Positions 13,209-25,400 of a stretch of DNA of 64,000 nt are shown here, piece by piece. The notes below the pieces were generated by a model. That model was not told the origin of the DNA. It worked only from the letters and a program-made list of their open reading frames with translations, and made no database searches. Both the position numbers and the translations under genes were made by a program. The stretch covers positions 8,742,001 through 8,806,000 of the forward strand of contig OW203762.1 in the NCBI GenBank assembly GCA_934045905.1. The letters run 5' to 3'. This DNA comes from Leuctra nigra. Taxonomy: Eukaryota > Arthropoda > Insecta > Plecoptera > Leuctridae. Within the stretch, counting starts at the first letter, position 1; each line of letters starts with the position of its first letter.

Positions 13209-14517
13209 TAAGAACCGTGTTCGCGTCATCGACTTGCCCTCTCCGCTCGACATCTTGCACCATTGATCATCATTACTTCCACCGCCTCCCTGACGCTGGT
13301 CACTGGATGACGTCACTCGGCGTCCACCGGAACTAATGGCCGCCACGTGACCGGAACTCACACTAACCTCACTTCCGACTGCAGCGCCACACGCGACGAG
13401 CACACACACCTACACGCGAGATAAGAAACACGTCTCATCACATTCAATTAGACGCTAAAACCAGCGGCGTGTTTGCGGGAAAGCTTAGGAAGATAAAGAC
13501 TGCATTGATTTGCTTTACTAATGTAAATGTGTACTTTACAACCGCGTTAGGCTAGACAAGATCGGAGTAGTGACATATTGTAATCTTAAAGTACATGTTT
13601 GAATGTTCTAATCTCTGACAGTATTCTTACATGTGATTTCATTTCTAAAGTTATCCAGCAGGTGTTAGCTTCGATAGGTACAAGCTATCATAAAGGAATA
13701 TACTCAATAAGGTAAGAATAAGATGTAATTTACTGAAAGTACATTAGAGAGTCACGTACAAGCAACAAAGTTTGAGGGAATAGAAGCGGAGGGCGATTGA
13801 GATCATGTGAACATGTGGGTAACGAGAATAATCTCTGGAGTAACGGTAACGAAGATCGAGTCACGTTTGTGAATGAGTCATGAGTCGGTTACACAGTCTC
13901 GAAGATAAACATTGGAGGGAGATAATATTTCCGAAATCGTCATCTTGTAAATGTGAAAATGTGAAAAATAATTAACCTACTTTTAGTCGACCTTTATAAA
14001 CACCGGGTGACGCAAAAATCCCCCCGATTGAGAGGTCACTATCGAAACTATTATAGATAGGATTCAAAATTTGTACACATATTAGAATTTCAAAATTTAA
14101 TATGTGCAAGTTTCAAAATCATACATATTGTAGGAAAAAAGTAACAGCTGTTCAAATTTGGTTGTCAAAAATTGATTATACGGAGCTCAAATAGCGCGCG
14201 TCCAGAAAACTTCCAATGGCCGGGACGCTGTTTCTTCCAAACTACGTACGATATCAAGCTGAAAATTTCAAATTATATTCAAAATAGATTAAGATCGATT
14301 GTGTGAAAATTTCAATCAATATCAATATATGGAACGAAAGTAATTGAATCATGGTGTTAAGCATAAACAGAATAGTGCAGAAAAAAATTACTTTTATAAC
14401 GTGTGTAATACAAGTTTATAAATAATCTACATTATTCTGATTTTACGCTCACCTTGAATGGTACAAAGTTATGACGAATGACGATATTATAAATATTATC
14501 TCCAATGTTCACCTTCG

Positions 14518-14690
14518 AGTGCAGAGGAAGAAGACGAAGATGTGGAAGGCCTACAGGAAGGTGGAAGGAGCAAATCAAGGATAGTGTCAGGAGCAGAGGA
14601 TGAAGAGAGATGGCGAGATGTAATGATGGTGTAATAGAAGGAGAGCGAGGAGCAGGATATAGTGAAGAGCAGGGAGACGGGGATGCAGGG
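14518..14690 (+). pseudogene. Possible LINE ORF2 C-terminal remnant
   Basis: The plus strand reads RGRRRRCGRPTGRWKEQIKD and SVRSRG before a TGA. The GRPxxRWxEQI pattern is typical of the tail after reverse transcriptase in non-LTR elements. No reverse transcriptase motifs are seen upstream, so this is at most a short fossil. Confidence 0.35.
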
Positions 14691-15881
14691 TGGACCAGCA
14701 TGGGTCCATTTATAGTTTATTTACTCGATTGTAATTGGATTGAAGGAATGAAAACTGAGCTATCACTATGTTGATTGTGTGAAGGCATGTTATGAGCTCA
14801 AATACATACTTTGTTAATAATTGTATACATCACACTCTATCATTAGCCCTCATAGGTACCGGATAAATTCTACCGGATAAGATCAGCCAATTATTATGTA
14901 TAGTATACTTATAAAAGCGTGTCGGAAATAATTTTTATAGGTATGTTAGATGATTCAAACAAATGCATTCTCGCGAAGTTAGCATAGAAGCAGATCTAGT
15001 GTTGACTCTTTTTTTTTACCAAAGGCACATTTTACTTGTTTTACTTTATCTATGCTTCGTAGATAAAAGTGTGTTATCTGAATAAGTTGTGATTGATTTA
15101 CGAATGTAATGTTCAGATTTAACAGTGCGTCAACATCAATGGTCATTTTGCATTGTAATCACTTAAAAAATTTAGAATCAATTCATTGACATCTGCATTG
15201 TTTATCTTCCTTATAAGATTAGGTTTATCATCTATAACCTATCTCTTCTGTTGCGCTGTTTTACTAACCGAAGAAAAAATAAATTAACAAGTTTAGACAC
15301 GAACAATCAAAGTAAATTATCACCGCAAGTGATTATTTTATCACTAACATGGCTAGTTGACATTGTCGCTGGTTGTTGAACCTTACTTGGTTCAGTAAAA
15401 TATTGAACGTCAATGTCAAAACGTCAGCTGTTGAACATAATCTACTCGTACATTATTTGTAGTGCAACATTGAAGGTAAGAACAGAGAACTTTGCCACCA
15501 AAAGAAAACAAAATTCAAATACATTCAATACATTAAATACATTTGTGGTTTGTCTTCAAGAAATACCATAAAAACACAAATTAATGTTTCGTGTACCTAC
15601 TAAGAATATTTCCAATGAATTCATAATAAAATTATGGGATACATTTATAAGGTGATATACCTGGAAAGTAGAAAATAATCTAAGAATAATTGATTACATT
15701 ATTTCAGTCTTTTTAACAGCCAAATAATAAACGTAGTAATAAGACATGAACGTAATGAGCGAAGAATGAGGTATCGTATGTGTAATCATAATAGAGGTTT
15801 GTAAAAGTGATCCAAATAACAAAACGGGGGTAAAGTCATTGTCTAGACTTCTCCTAGGTAGTACAGTAACTAACTCTCAAT

Positions 15882-16377
15882 AGACCTCAATACGTTGTGA
15901 TAAAAGCTAGTGAAACAGTTTTGTAAGTCTCCCTCTCTACACAAATATCCATCTAGTTAGGCAACTTATACTACGTCTGCGTACGACTGGTAGCCGTGTA
16001 CAAGGGGTAATCTCAACATTGAAGCGGCTATTCACCGCATACTGCTCAGAGACCTCAATATGTTGTGATAAAAGCCAGTGTAACAGTCTTGCAAGTCTCC
16101 CTCTCTACACAATATCCATCTAGTTAGGCAACTTATACTACGTCTGCGTACGACTGGTAGCCGTGTACAAGGGGTAATCTCAACATTGAAGCGGCTATTC
16201 ACCGCATACTGCTCAGAGACCTCAATATGTTGTGATAAAAGCCAGTGTAACAGTCTTGCAAGTCTCCCTCTCTACACAATATCCATCTAGTTAGGCAACT
16301 TATACTACGTCTGCGTACGACTGGTAGTCGCTGTACAAGGGGTAATCTCATCATTGAAGCGGCTATTCACCGCATAC
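15882..16377. repeat. Tandem triplication, 167-168-bp unit
   Basis: Units begin with GACCTCAATA(C/T)GTTGTGAT at 15883, 16051 and 16218 and end with GGCTATTCACCGCATAC. Copies 2 and 3 are closest. No coding sense recognised. Confidence 0.92.
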
Positions 16378-16387
16378 CACGCAAGAG

Positions 16388-16425
16388 TTTCATGTTCTGC
16401 GACTGATGGCGACGGATGATTGAAA

Positions 16426-16456
<31 letters not shown>

Positions 16457-16650
16457 GTAAGATGATGATGATGAGGTATAAGGATGGACGTTAGGAAGGA
16501 GGAGATCGTGGCATATTAGTGGAGAGCTTTCCGAACTTTGAGTTTCAATGGGAAGCAACATGACCCTGTCAAGAAGGGTGTCCACCGGAATCGAATCAAG
16601 TACCTCCGGGTTGCAAGTCCAGAGCTTATCTGCCTGAACCCAACTAATTA
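16388..16650 (-). mobile_element. tRNA-derived SINE with (ATG)n
   Basis: GTTCTGCGACTGATGGCGAC, two (GAT)n runs, AAGGATGGACGTTAGGAAGG and a decayed B box (GGAATCGAATCAAG) in the family order. Confidence 0.55.
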
Positions 16651-16835
16651 TTACGAGTTTAAATCAGAGTGTTTTTACAAATATCAAATAGTTTTCGGCC
16701 TGTCGATGAACATTTTGCAATTATTCTAAAAACGGCCGGCTGAGGAAATGTTGACCTCAGCCTTGGCTATCTAAATATGTTTTTATCGTACATTCTTATC
16801 TCCTTGCGCCGACCATGACAACATAAGCTCTGTTG

Positions 16836-17160
<325 letters not shown>

Positions 17161-18450
17161 TAATCATTTTCCAGTTCCATGAGAATTTTTTTTACTTCGT
17201 GTTGTTTTCAAAATTCTATAACTTATTGGAAAAAATCATTGCAGTGAACTGTTTTGTTCTTAAAAATAACTCAAGCTGGAAATCGCTAAAACAGACAAGT
17301 AAATCAATTTTATAATACTTGCTTTCCAAATATTGTGTCGCATATTTTTGTAATTTTAGTTACTTACACAGGGTTGGGCTGGGGTACACACGTTATTTAT
17401 TTTAGCATATGAAAATATTAATTTTAGATGAACTTGAGAATTCAATCAAGAATTAATACAAACTCTATTGAAAAAAGAATTACCTTTGCTCTCACGTTTT
17501 TGCGATAACCATTATATATTTGAACTTCTGTAAAGTATTTGATTCTATTGCTATTTGAATACAGTTATTGATCGACCCCCCTTACCCCCCCCCCCCCCCC
17601 CCCAACACACGCGTCGCTCAATAAGACGATATTTATAATGGTTACTTTCGGCATGAATAGCAAAGCAAAAAGGAATTTACTTTCTTCTACCGTTTGTATC
17701 TACCAATGACAGTATGAATATGATAATTTTTATTTGTCAAAATATATTTTAGTTTTTGAGTCTTGATTAAGACTGCGTTTAGGTAATTGTAAACATTTAT
17801 GGGAACAAAATATGCTGCTAGGGATTTATTATTTTTCCCACATCCTGTCTAATTATAGTTGCAAAAACTGTTGAGGAACAATCTAATAGTTATAGTACCT
17901 GTTCTACAGCTATATTTATGAAAGAAGAGAAATCATTGGTAGCTGATTTCAGTTTGCCAGTGTTAATTTGACATAAAAGGAAATGGCAGTCGTCGTAATC
18001 AGCTTCCCTTCAAACTTTCAAACTGAAAATGTAATGAAAATTGGCATGTTAAAACATTCTCTAGGCCACGATGAGCTACAACCAATGAGTGGCAAAATCA
18101 AATCTACTGTCAGTTGATTGAAGATTTTACATCAGAAAGACGATGAATTATTTTAAAGAATTAATTTAAACATTCATTTCATTTCACTTCATTTATTATG
18201 AAATCATAAATTATCATTTAGTACATTCATTCACTTATTATAATGCTAAGTCAGATCCACAGTCTCAGTTTTTCAAACACAAACGCTATAACCTACTTTG
18301 AATATAAAATGAAATAGGGTAGGACAGTTCAACTTACATAATAATCTTATCTTAGGGAATAATTTCTGATAGCAATTATAAATAAGTAATAATTATAGCA
18401 ATTAGAATAAGGAAAACTGAGCTGACAGTTACTTGGATGATACAAATTGT
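17161..18450. other. No gene recognised
   Basis: AT-rich DNA with a poly-C run at about 17586-17603; no supported feature. Confidence 0.55.
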
Positions 18451-19374
18451 TGAGCGAGCGTAGCGAGCGTCACCACGGTACTCTTATGGCACTTTCTCTG
18501 TGTGTTTTTTTTTTGTTTTTTTTTTGTTTGTTTGTTTGTTCTTTTTTTTGCCTGCACTGCCCAGGTCAAACCGCACAACCAATCAATCTGAAATTTTGTA
18601 CACATACTAACGTAATCTATGCGATCCCTGGGATCTTTTCTGAACGAGATCCTGTGATTGGTTCAAATTTTATAAAAATTATCTTTCGATTGGTTAGTTC
18701 GATCAATTTGAAATTTAGCAAAGTCATTGCAACCAACATTGTACCCAATCAAAAAAAATTTCAGCCAAATCCTCCAATTGGTTCAAATTTGAAACCATTT
18801 TTCCTGTGATTTTTGAAATTTAAACTGGAACCGATTGACCGACCAAATAAAAACTTCGCATGGTCATTGGTACCAACATTTATGGTATTTTTGCCAATTT
18901 TCACTCTAATCTGTCGTTATTTTCAAAAGTTTTTGTCATTTTAGGGACATTTTGCGTGTTGGCTGTCAAATTCACGGCGACTTCGAATCTACAGTTCAAG
19001 GCAAGGTAGTTAGAGCAGAAAGTTTTAAACGATATGAAACTTATAATGACCGTTCAACAGATTGATCTGATATTGTGTACACACACTACATATCATATCA
19101 TATGGGTGGTCCCAGGTATATTTTTTGAACGAGATCCTGTGATTTTCGAAAATTAACAAGGAACCGTTCAATCATAAAGGTTTAATCAATCAACTTAAAA
19201 CTTAGCAAGGATTGGCACCAATATTTTTGGAGATTTTGGTGATTTTTATACAAGTCTGTGACGAAACTAAAGAATTATTGGCTTTTAATGACATTCGATA
19301 GACATAATTTCGGTTCGAGGTGTTGCGTGTATCCGTGCTCGCTCATCAACGCGTTTCACAGAGCGTTTTCCTAG
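18451..19374 (+). mobile_element. Helentron-like element, copy 2
   Basis: Same ends as copy 1: TGAGCGAGCGTAGCGAGCG preceded by T, and GCTCATCAACGCG...TTTTCCTAG followed by T. Belongs with copy 3 to a subtype reading CACCACGGTACTCTTATGG after the 5' end. It lies about 250 bp upstream of paralog 1 and could carry part of its promoter region. Confidence 0.7.
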
Positions 19375-19620
19375 TTAAATAATTAGGGATAAAATATATT
19401 TGCGCGTAAGATGATTCATGAAGTATTGTCCCAATTGCCATGCCATAAAGTAATCCCAACTCTTTGCGCTACATTGGCTGTACTTGTATAGAAGTAGAAC
19501 CGGCTTTAGACTAGGTACTTGTCCTTCTACTGGTCAATCCCCCCTCCCTCTCCTCTTGCAAATTACATCATGGAGCTCGCATTGTGTTTAAGGTCAGTGT
19601 CTTGGCGACGCTCTGCTGAG

Positions 19621-22410
19621 ATGGAAGCCAAATCGCGAGGTGAGGAGACGGCGAAGATGAAGAAGAAGCCTCAAGAGATGGACAGTGTGGCTGTTGCCGG
19701 GATAGTTCTCATAACGGTAGCCATCTTCAGCAACGTCATTTCACGGTGCGTAAACAAGCTGACTGTTGTCATGGCAAGCCATTGGCGACCATTTAGATTC
19801 GCTTTTGAATGTGACTGGGATCACATTCATTCATTGGTCTCCTCTTCTCTTGTTCCTCTGAACAATATAAATTATAATACTAATTGGTTATACCCTGTAT
19901 ACATACCTTGAACTCAGTCTACGAAACTGATTCAAATATTGAACACGTTGTTCAGTGTTTTGAACACTGACACTTCGCTATCACTTTATCATACCTAGAA
20001 GGAAAACGCTTCTTGTAACGCGTTGATAAGCGAGACATCTTCATGAATGTGATACCTATCTATGCTGTGCATGAGTTACTGATCTACTCTCTGGAGGGAA
20101 CACAAAACCAGTACTTTGCAAGGGATGACCAATCTGTGGTTCATTCATACTTGACGAATACTTAGATGCATTTATGACATATCTCCATTGTGCAGAATTT
20201 CAGCTCGATTGGACTAACAGTTAGTTTCCACTTTTCAACCCATCAGATATGTAGCAATTCAAATCTCCATGTGGCCTCTTCTGACGTTAGTGTTTGTTAA
20301 TATTCAGCGTGAACGTTTGAACTGGGCGGTTCAAAGAAAAAAAAATACTGAGATCGTGACATAAGAATAATGCTCGTTACCTCCCATACTTGTGATCACA
20401 TTATTATTTCATTCATAGCGAAGGCTCGTCTCACTTCACATAAACATTTAGTTACCTTCCATGCCTTCCACGAGGGAGCATTTGAGAAAATAATGATTGA
20501 GTTCTGGAGGCCAAGTCTTGAAACTTACGCCTTCAGGACGCAAACGCTCTAGGACGTCATAAAGTCCCATTTACTGTAAGAGTGATCGACATTGAAACAT
20601 AAAGTCAAGCCACTTTTTTGATTGTCATCCAGCAATCTATTGTAAACAATTTATTAACATTATAATTATTATTACAGATGTTATTTAGTCATAAAACCTT
20701 ATTCAAAATTAAGATAAACAGTTAACAGTAGATTTCAAGGTCGTCATTCTTACAGTAAATGGGACTTTATGACGTCCGAGAGCGTTTGCGTCCTGAAAGC
20801 GTAAGTTTCAAGACTTGGCCTCCAGGGTTATTACTTGGCTATTTTCATGGATAATCAGCAGTGTTTTCTCTAATCAAAAGTCTGTTAATCAGTTATCGGC
20901 ACTATTGACACTGACACTACTCGAAGATAACTTGCTAAGGTCAACATAGCACATGACGTCACCAACGGACACTAATCGAAGATGGCAATGACGAGTTCAT
21001 ACACATTTACATTCAAGACACTGGATGAAGCAATGCTTTCTGCAATTCGGCAACTAGAAAACCATCATAATGCACGCGTTGATATGCAGTAGACATTTTC
21101 TTTCAGATATCATCCACAGTAATACATAGCAAATTAATTAATTTTACGGTGATACCATGAGAGACCTAGAAATTTTATAGAAACTGTATGCAGCTTTTGT
21201 GAAAATATTGACATGATGCGTTACTTTGTTAACCCTGTAACGAAAAACATAAAAACAGAGATTCGAGAAGTTATTAATGGAGACGCTTGCATCATAAATG
21301 GGATATGTTTGATGGAAAAAGCAAAATAATTAATGTATGCTCTCTATAGAATCGATGGTGGCCACCAAACGTATAATTATAACGCCCTATAATAACTAGT
21401 GGTTGAAAATGTTAACCATGAGTTCTGAATTCAACAAAGAGTATTTTTGTTATTTTGTTCCAGTTCTGCTCGATAACTGCTCAACATTCACTGCCCAGTT
21501 TGTGTAACCGCAAATTGTTCAATATGAACACAATTGATGGTTTTACAACCCCTGGAAGCAGACGATTCTGCCAGTTATAGAAGTTGTGGAAAACTCAACA
21601 AAGACTAGTCATCGTATGATTAGTCTATGTGCCCGTGCTCGCTTATTAACGCGTCCTGTGTTCTCCAGACCCGTGCTGCTGGCCTGGAAGAGCTCTGGAG
21701 ACTTCTGCGACGCCGCCTGGAACAGTTTCCTGGACTACGTCGGTGACGACGAGTTCAACCTCAACGTCTACGGCCCTGTGATCCTCTCCATGATCGTGTA
21801 TTGGTCTGTCGGAAGCTTCTACATCTTCCTGGACCTCACTGGCCTGCTCAGCAAGTACAAGGTCCAGCCGGGCACCAACGAGCCTCTCGACAAAGTCAGG
21901 CTAATGGAGGTAATATTACACTTCATTTGTAGCAGTTCATTCTCTCAATATTTTAATATTAATAAAACGTATTTAAAAAAATGCGAAATAATTGCATACC
22001 CTAAATACAGTTATGGTGAAGCAAAGGGTGAAGTAAGTATTCTCTTCGAAATAACTGGTGTTAAAAATAAGATTGGACCAAGGCAGACACAGCTTTTGGG
22101 CTCACTGAAGAATCCTTAAAAGGCTACAGGCATTTCTCATCGAAATTACCTACATATATTTACTTGTGTATTTACTTGCATTACAATTATTCTATATTAT
22201 TATTATGTGGTGTATAACATACTCAAGTAGAGAGTTATGTCTGGACTTGCACTCCGGAGGTCCCGGGTTCGATTCCCGCGGTCGTCCTTCCCGACTGAGG
22301 ATGTTTCCTAGTTTCCCTCAGTCGAGAGGCAAATGCTTAAAAGTTCCCTATACTGTAATCCATTGTGCTCCCATTGTAATTCTTACCTATTCTACATAAA
22401 TATCTTGCTC

Positions 22411-22493
<83 letters not shown>

Positions 22494-25400
22494 TTCTCTA
22501 ACAGTTCTCTTGCTCTAGGTGATCGCGTGGGTGCTGGTGAACCAAGTCGTGGTGTCCACTGCTGGGATGTACATCCAGTACCTTGTCATGGATTGGCGGG
22601 GGGCGCAGCCCTCAAGGGAGCTGCCCTCCTTCATCTGGCTGATGGTCTGCTTCGTCGTCTACTTGCTAGTTGAGGAGCTGGGATTCTACTACAGTCATCG
22701 GTAAAATGATACATTATTATCAGAGTTTGTTTTAGAATTATCCTTTATGTCTCATCTTATGTTTTTGGTCTGAAGATAGAAAATTCTCATGTGTTTGCAC
22801 TCATTGATAGGAAGGGTTGTATGATGTGAAAAATATCTGGCTGTTGCGGGGCTCGAACCATTGAATGCAGGCAAGAGGCAAGCCGCAAGTGAGAGGGCTT
22901 GGGGTTTTTCACTTTACAAATTGAAACCATCCTGACACTACTGGAAGTCTCCATACAACCCGGTTTCGTATGCACTATTGTTCATTTCAATACATTGTAT
23001 ATTCAAATTTAATTATTCTTTATTTTCAAAAGTTAAAATTGATAATAAAGATTGCATTCAAATTATGACACAGAATATAAATTTGCAATTTTTTTTATTA
23101 ATTGTGTATTTTTTACAGAACTGACTTTGGGGATACCAACTAGATTTGTCTAGAAGAATTTTGTATACACAATGAGCCATTTTTTCGCTCTTTTCAATTA
23201 GTTATTGTATTCAGCCACCAATTCACATAAGAGTTTTGTTGGCTGGTTGACACAGGTGTTTCCGGCAATGGGTTAAATTCCATTAGTTGTCTTTTCTGCC
23301 GGAGTTTTATTCGTGGTTCCCTCAGTCGAGGGTCAATTGTTGGGAAATAAGTCACGACCACCTCTTTCCCACCGTCCATCCTTATCATAAGTATGGGTTC
23401 CGCGGTGTTGGCCAATTGTTCTTTTGGATGTTGTGCAGACACCAACAAAGAATAAGGGAACAAGGGGCCATCACCGCTTAACTCACTAATAAAGTACAAC
23501 AATGGCTCTCAGAACTTAAAAAGTATGCATTACGAATTCCTTACCATCAAAGCAATGACTGTTGAACACTGCGACGTATCACCGAGATTAAAAGACTAAA
23601 AATTTCTAACCCCTTCTCCTTCAGTCTGCTGCACCACCGCTTCTTCTACAAACACATCCACAAGCGCCACCACGAGTGGACGGCTCCAGTCGGCGTCACC
23701 GCCATCTACTGCCACCCGCTGGAGCAAGTGTTGTCGAACCTGCTGCCCCCGATGATCGCCTCCATGCTGCTGGGCTCGCACTTGATCACCATGTGGATCG
23801 TCACCTGGGCCTACACGCTGAACACGGTGTGCGTCCACTCGGGCTATCATCTGCCGCTCCAGCCGTCGCCGCAGTCGCACGACTTCCACCATCTCAAGTG
23901 AGTCCAGACATGTTAGCCCCGCACTTGATCACCATGTGGATCGTCACCTGGGCCTACACGCTGAACACGGTGTGCGTCCACTCGGGCTATCATCTGCCGC
24001 TCCAGCCGTCGCCGCAGTCGCACGACTTCCACCATCTCAAGTGAGTCCAGACATGTTAGCCCCGCACTTGATCACCATGTGGATCGTCACCTGGGCCTAC
24101 ACGCTGAACACGGTGTGCGTCCACTCGGGCTATCATCTGCCGCTCCAGCCGTCGCCGCAGTCGCACGACTTCCACCATCTCAAGTGAGTCCAGACATGTT
24201 AGCCCCGCACTTGATCACCATGTGGATCGTCACCTGGGCCTACACGCTGAACACGGTGTGCGTCCACTCGGGCTATCATCTGCCGCTCCAGCCGTCGCCG
24301 CAGTCGCACGACTTCCACCATCTCAAGTGAGTCCAGACATGTTAGCCCCGCACTTGATCACCATGTGGATCGTCCTGGGCCTACACGCTGAACACGGTGT
24401 GCGTCCACTCGGGCTATCATCTGCCGCTCCAGCCGTCGCCGCAGTCGCACGACTTCCACCATCTCAAGTGAGTCCAGACATGTTAGCCCCGCACTTGATC
24501 ACCATGTGGATCGTCACCTGGGCCTACACGCTGAACACGGTGTGCGTCCACTCGGGCTATCATCTGCCGCTCCAGCCGTCGCCGCAGTCGCACGACTTCC
24601 ACCATCTCAAGTGAGTCCAGACATGTTAGCCCCGCACTTGATCACCATGTGGATCGTCACCTGGGCCTACACGCTGAACACGGTGTGCGTCCACTCGGGC
24701 TATCATCTGCCGCTCCAGCCGTCGCCGCAGTCGCACGACTTCCACCATCTCAAGTGAGTTGAACCTCGCATTCCTCAGGTATGCCTGGATTTAGCACTGG
24801 TTGCAGCTCTGGGACTAGAGAGGTGTAGCAGGATTTTTGCCACGAGCCCTATTCTATAACGGAAAATAAATCATTGCGGTCTGAAATCATTTCAGATCAA
24901 TGTTATCCTTATTCCCGTGAAATGATTTCGTAGCGAAATGATTTTCTTTTTCGTTATAGAATAGGGGTCCAGGAAGCAAAGGAAACTATTTGTCACGGGT
25001 TGGTGGTTCATTCTTCGCCCAGCAGAGAGAAGTTGGATTTTTTACACTTTGAAATACATTTTTAGACATAAAGAGATGTTGTTAAGAGATCTTAAAACTA
25101 TACCATACGCTCTAATAATAAAACAGTAACGAAGGCGACAAGCAAGCTATGGCAAGCTTTATATACAAACATTAGTGTGGTATAATAGGCTCAATGGATA
25201 TCAATAACGTACAATTTCTAATTTGTTTCACAGTGCGGGAAGGTAGAACTTGCAGGATTCTTTCACCTGTTTAAATAAATACAGGCTCCATCCCTAAATG
25301 CCTCATGCTCAAAAGAATTCCGGATTTATCGACGCAAGTGACCAGAGTCTACTGGATTTGGTCCATAAGATTATTAGCTCACAGTCTTGTGGTGTTGAGG

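Noticed and set aside
13194..13409. 71-codon minus-strand frame in GC-richer DNA
   Set aside because: Low-complexity Ser/Gly composition and no family resemblance; the GC rise alone does not support a gene.
18447..18809. Frame beginning SERSER with a Phe-rich stretch
   Set aside because: The same phrase appears in several helentron-like copies and comes from the GAGCGAGCG end plus poly-T; not a protein gene.
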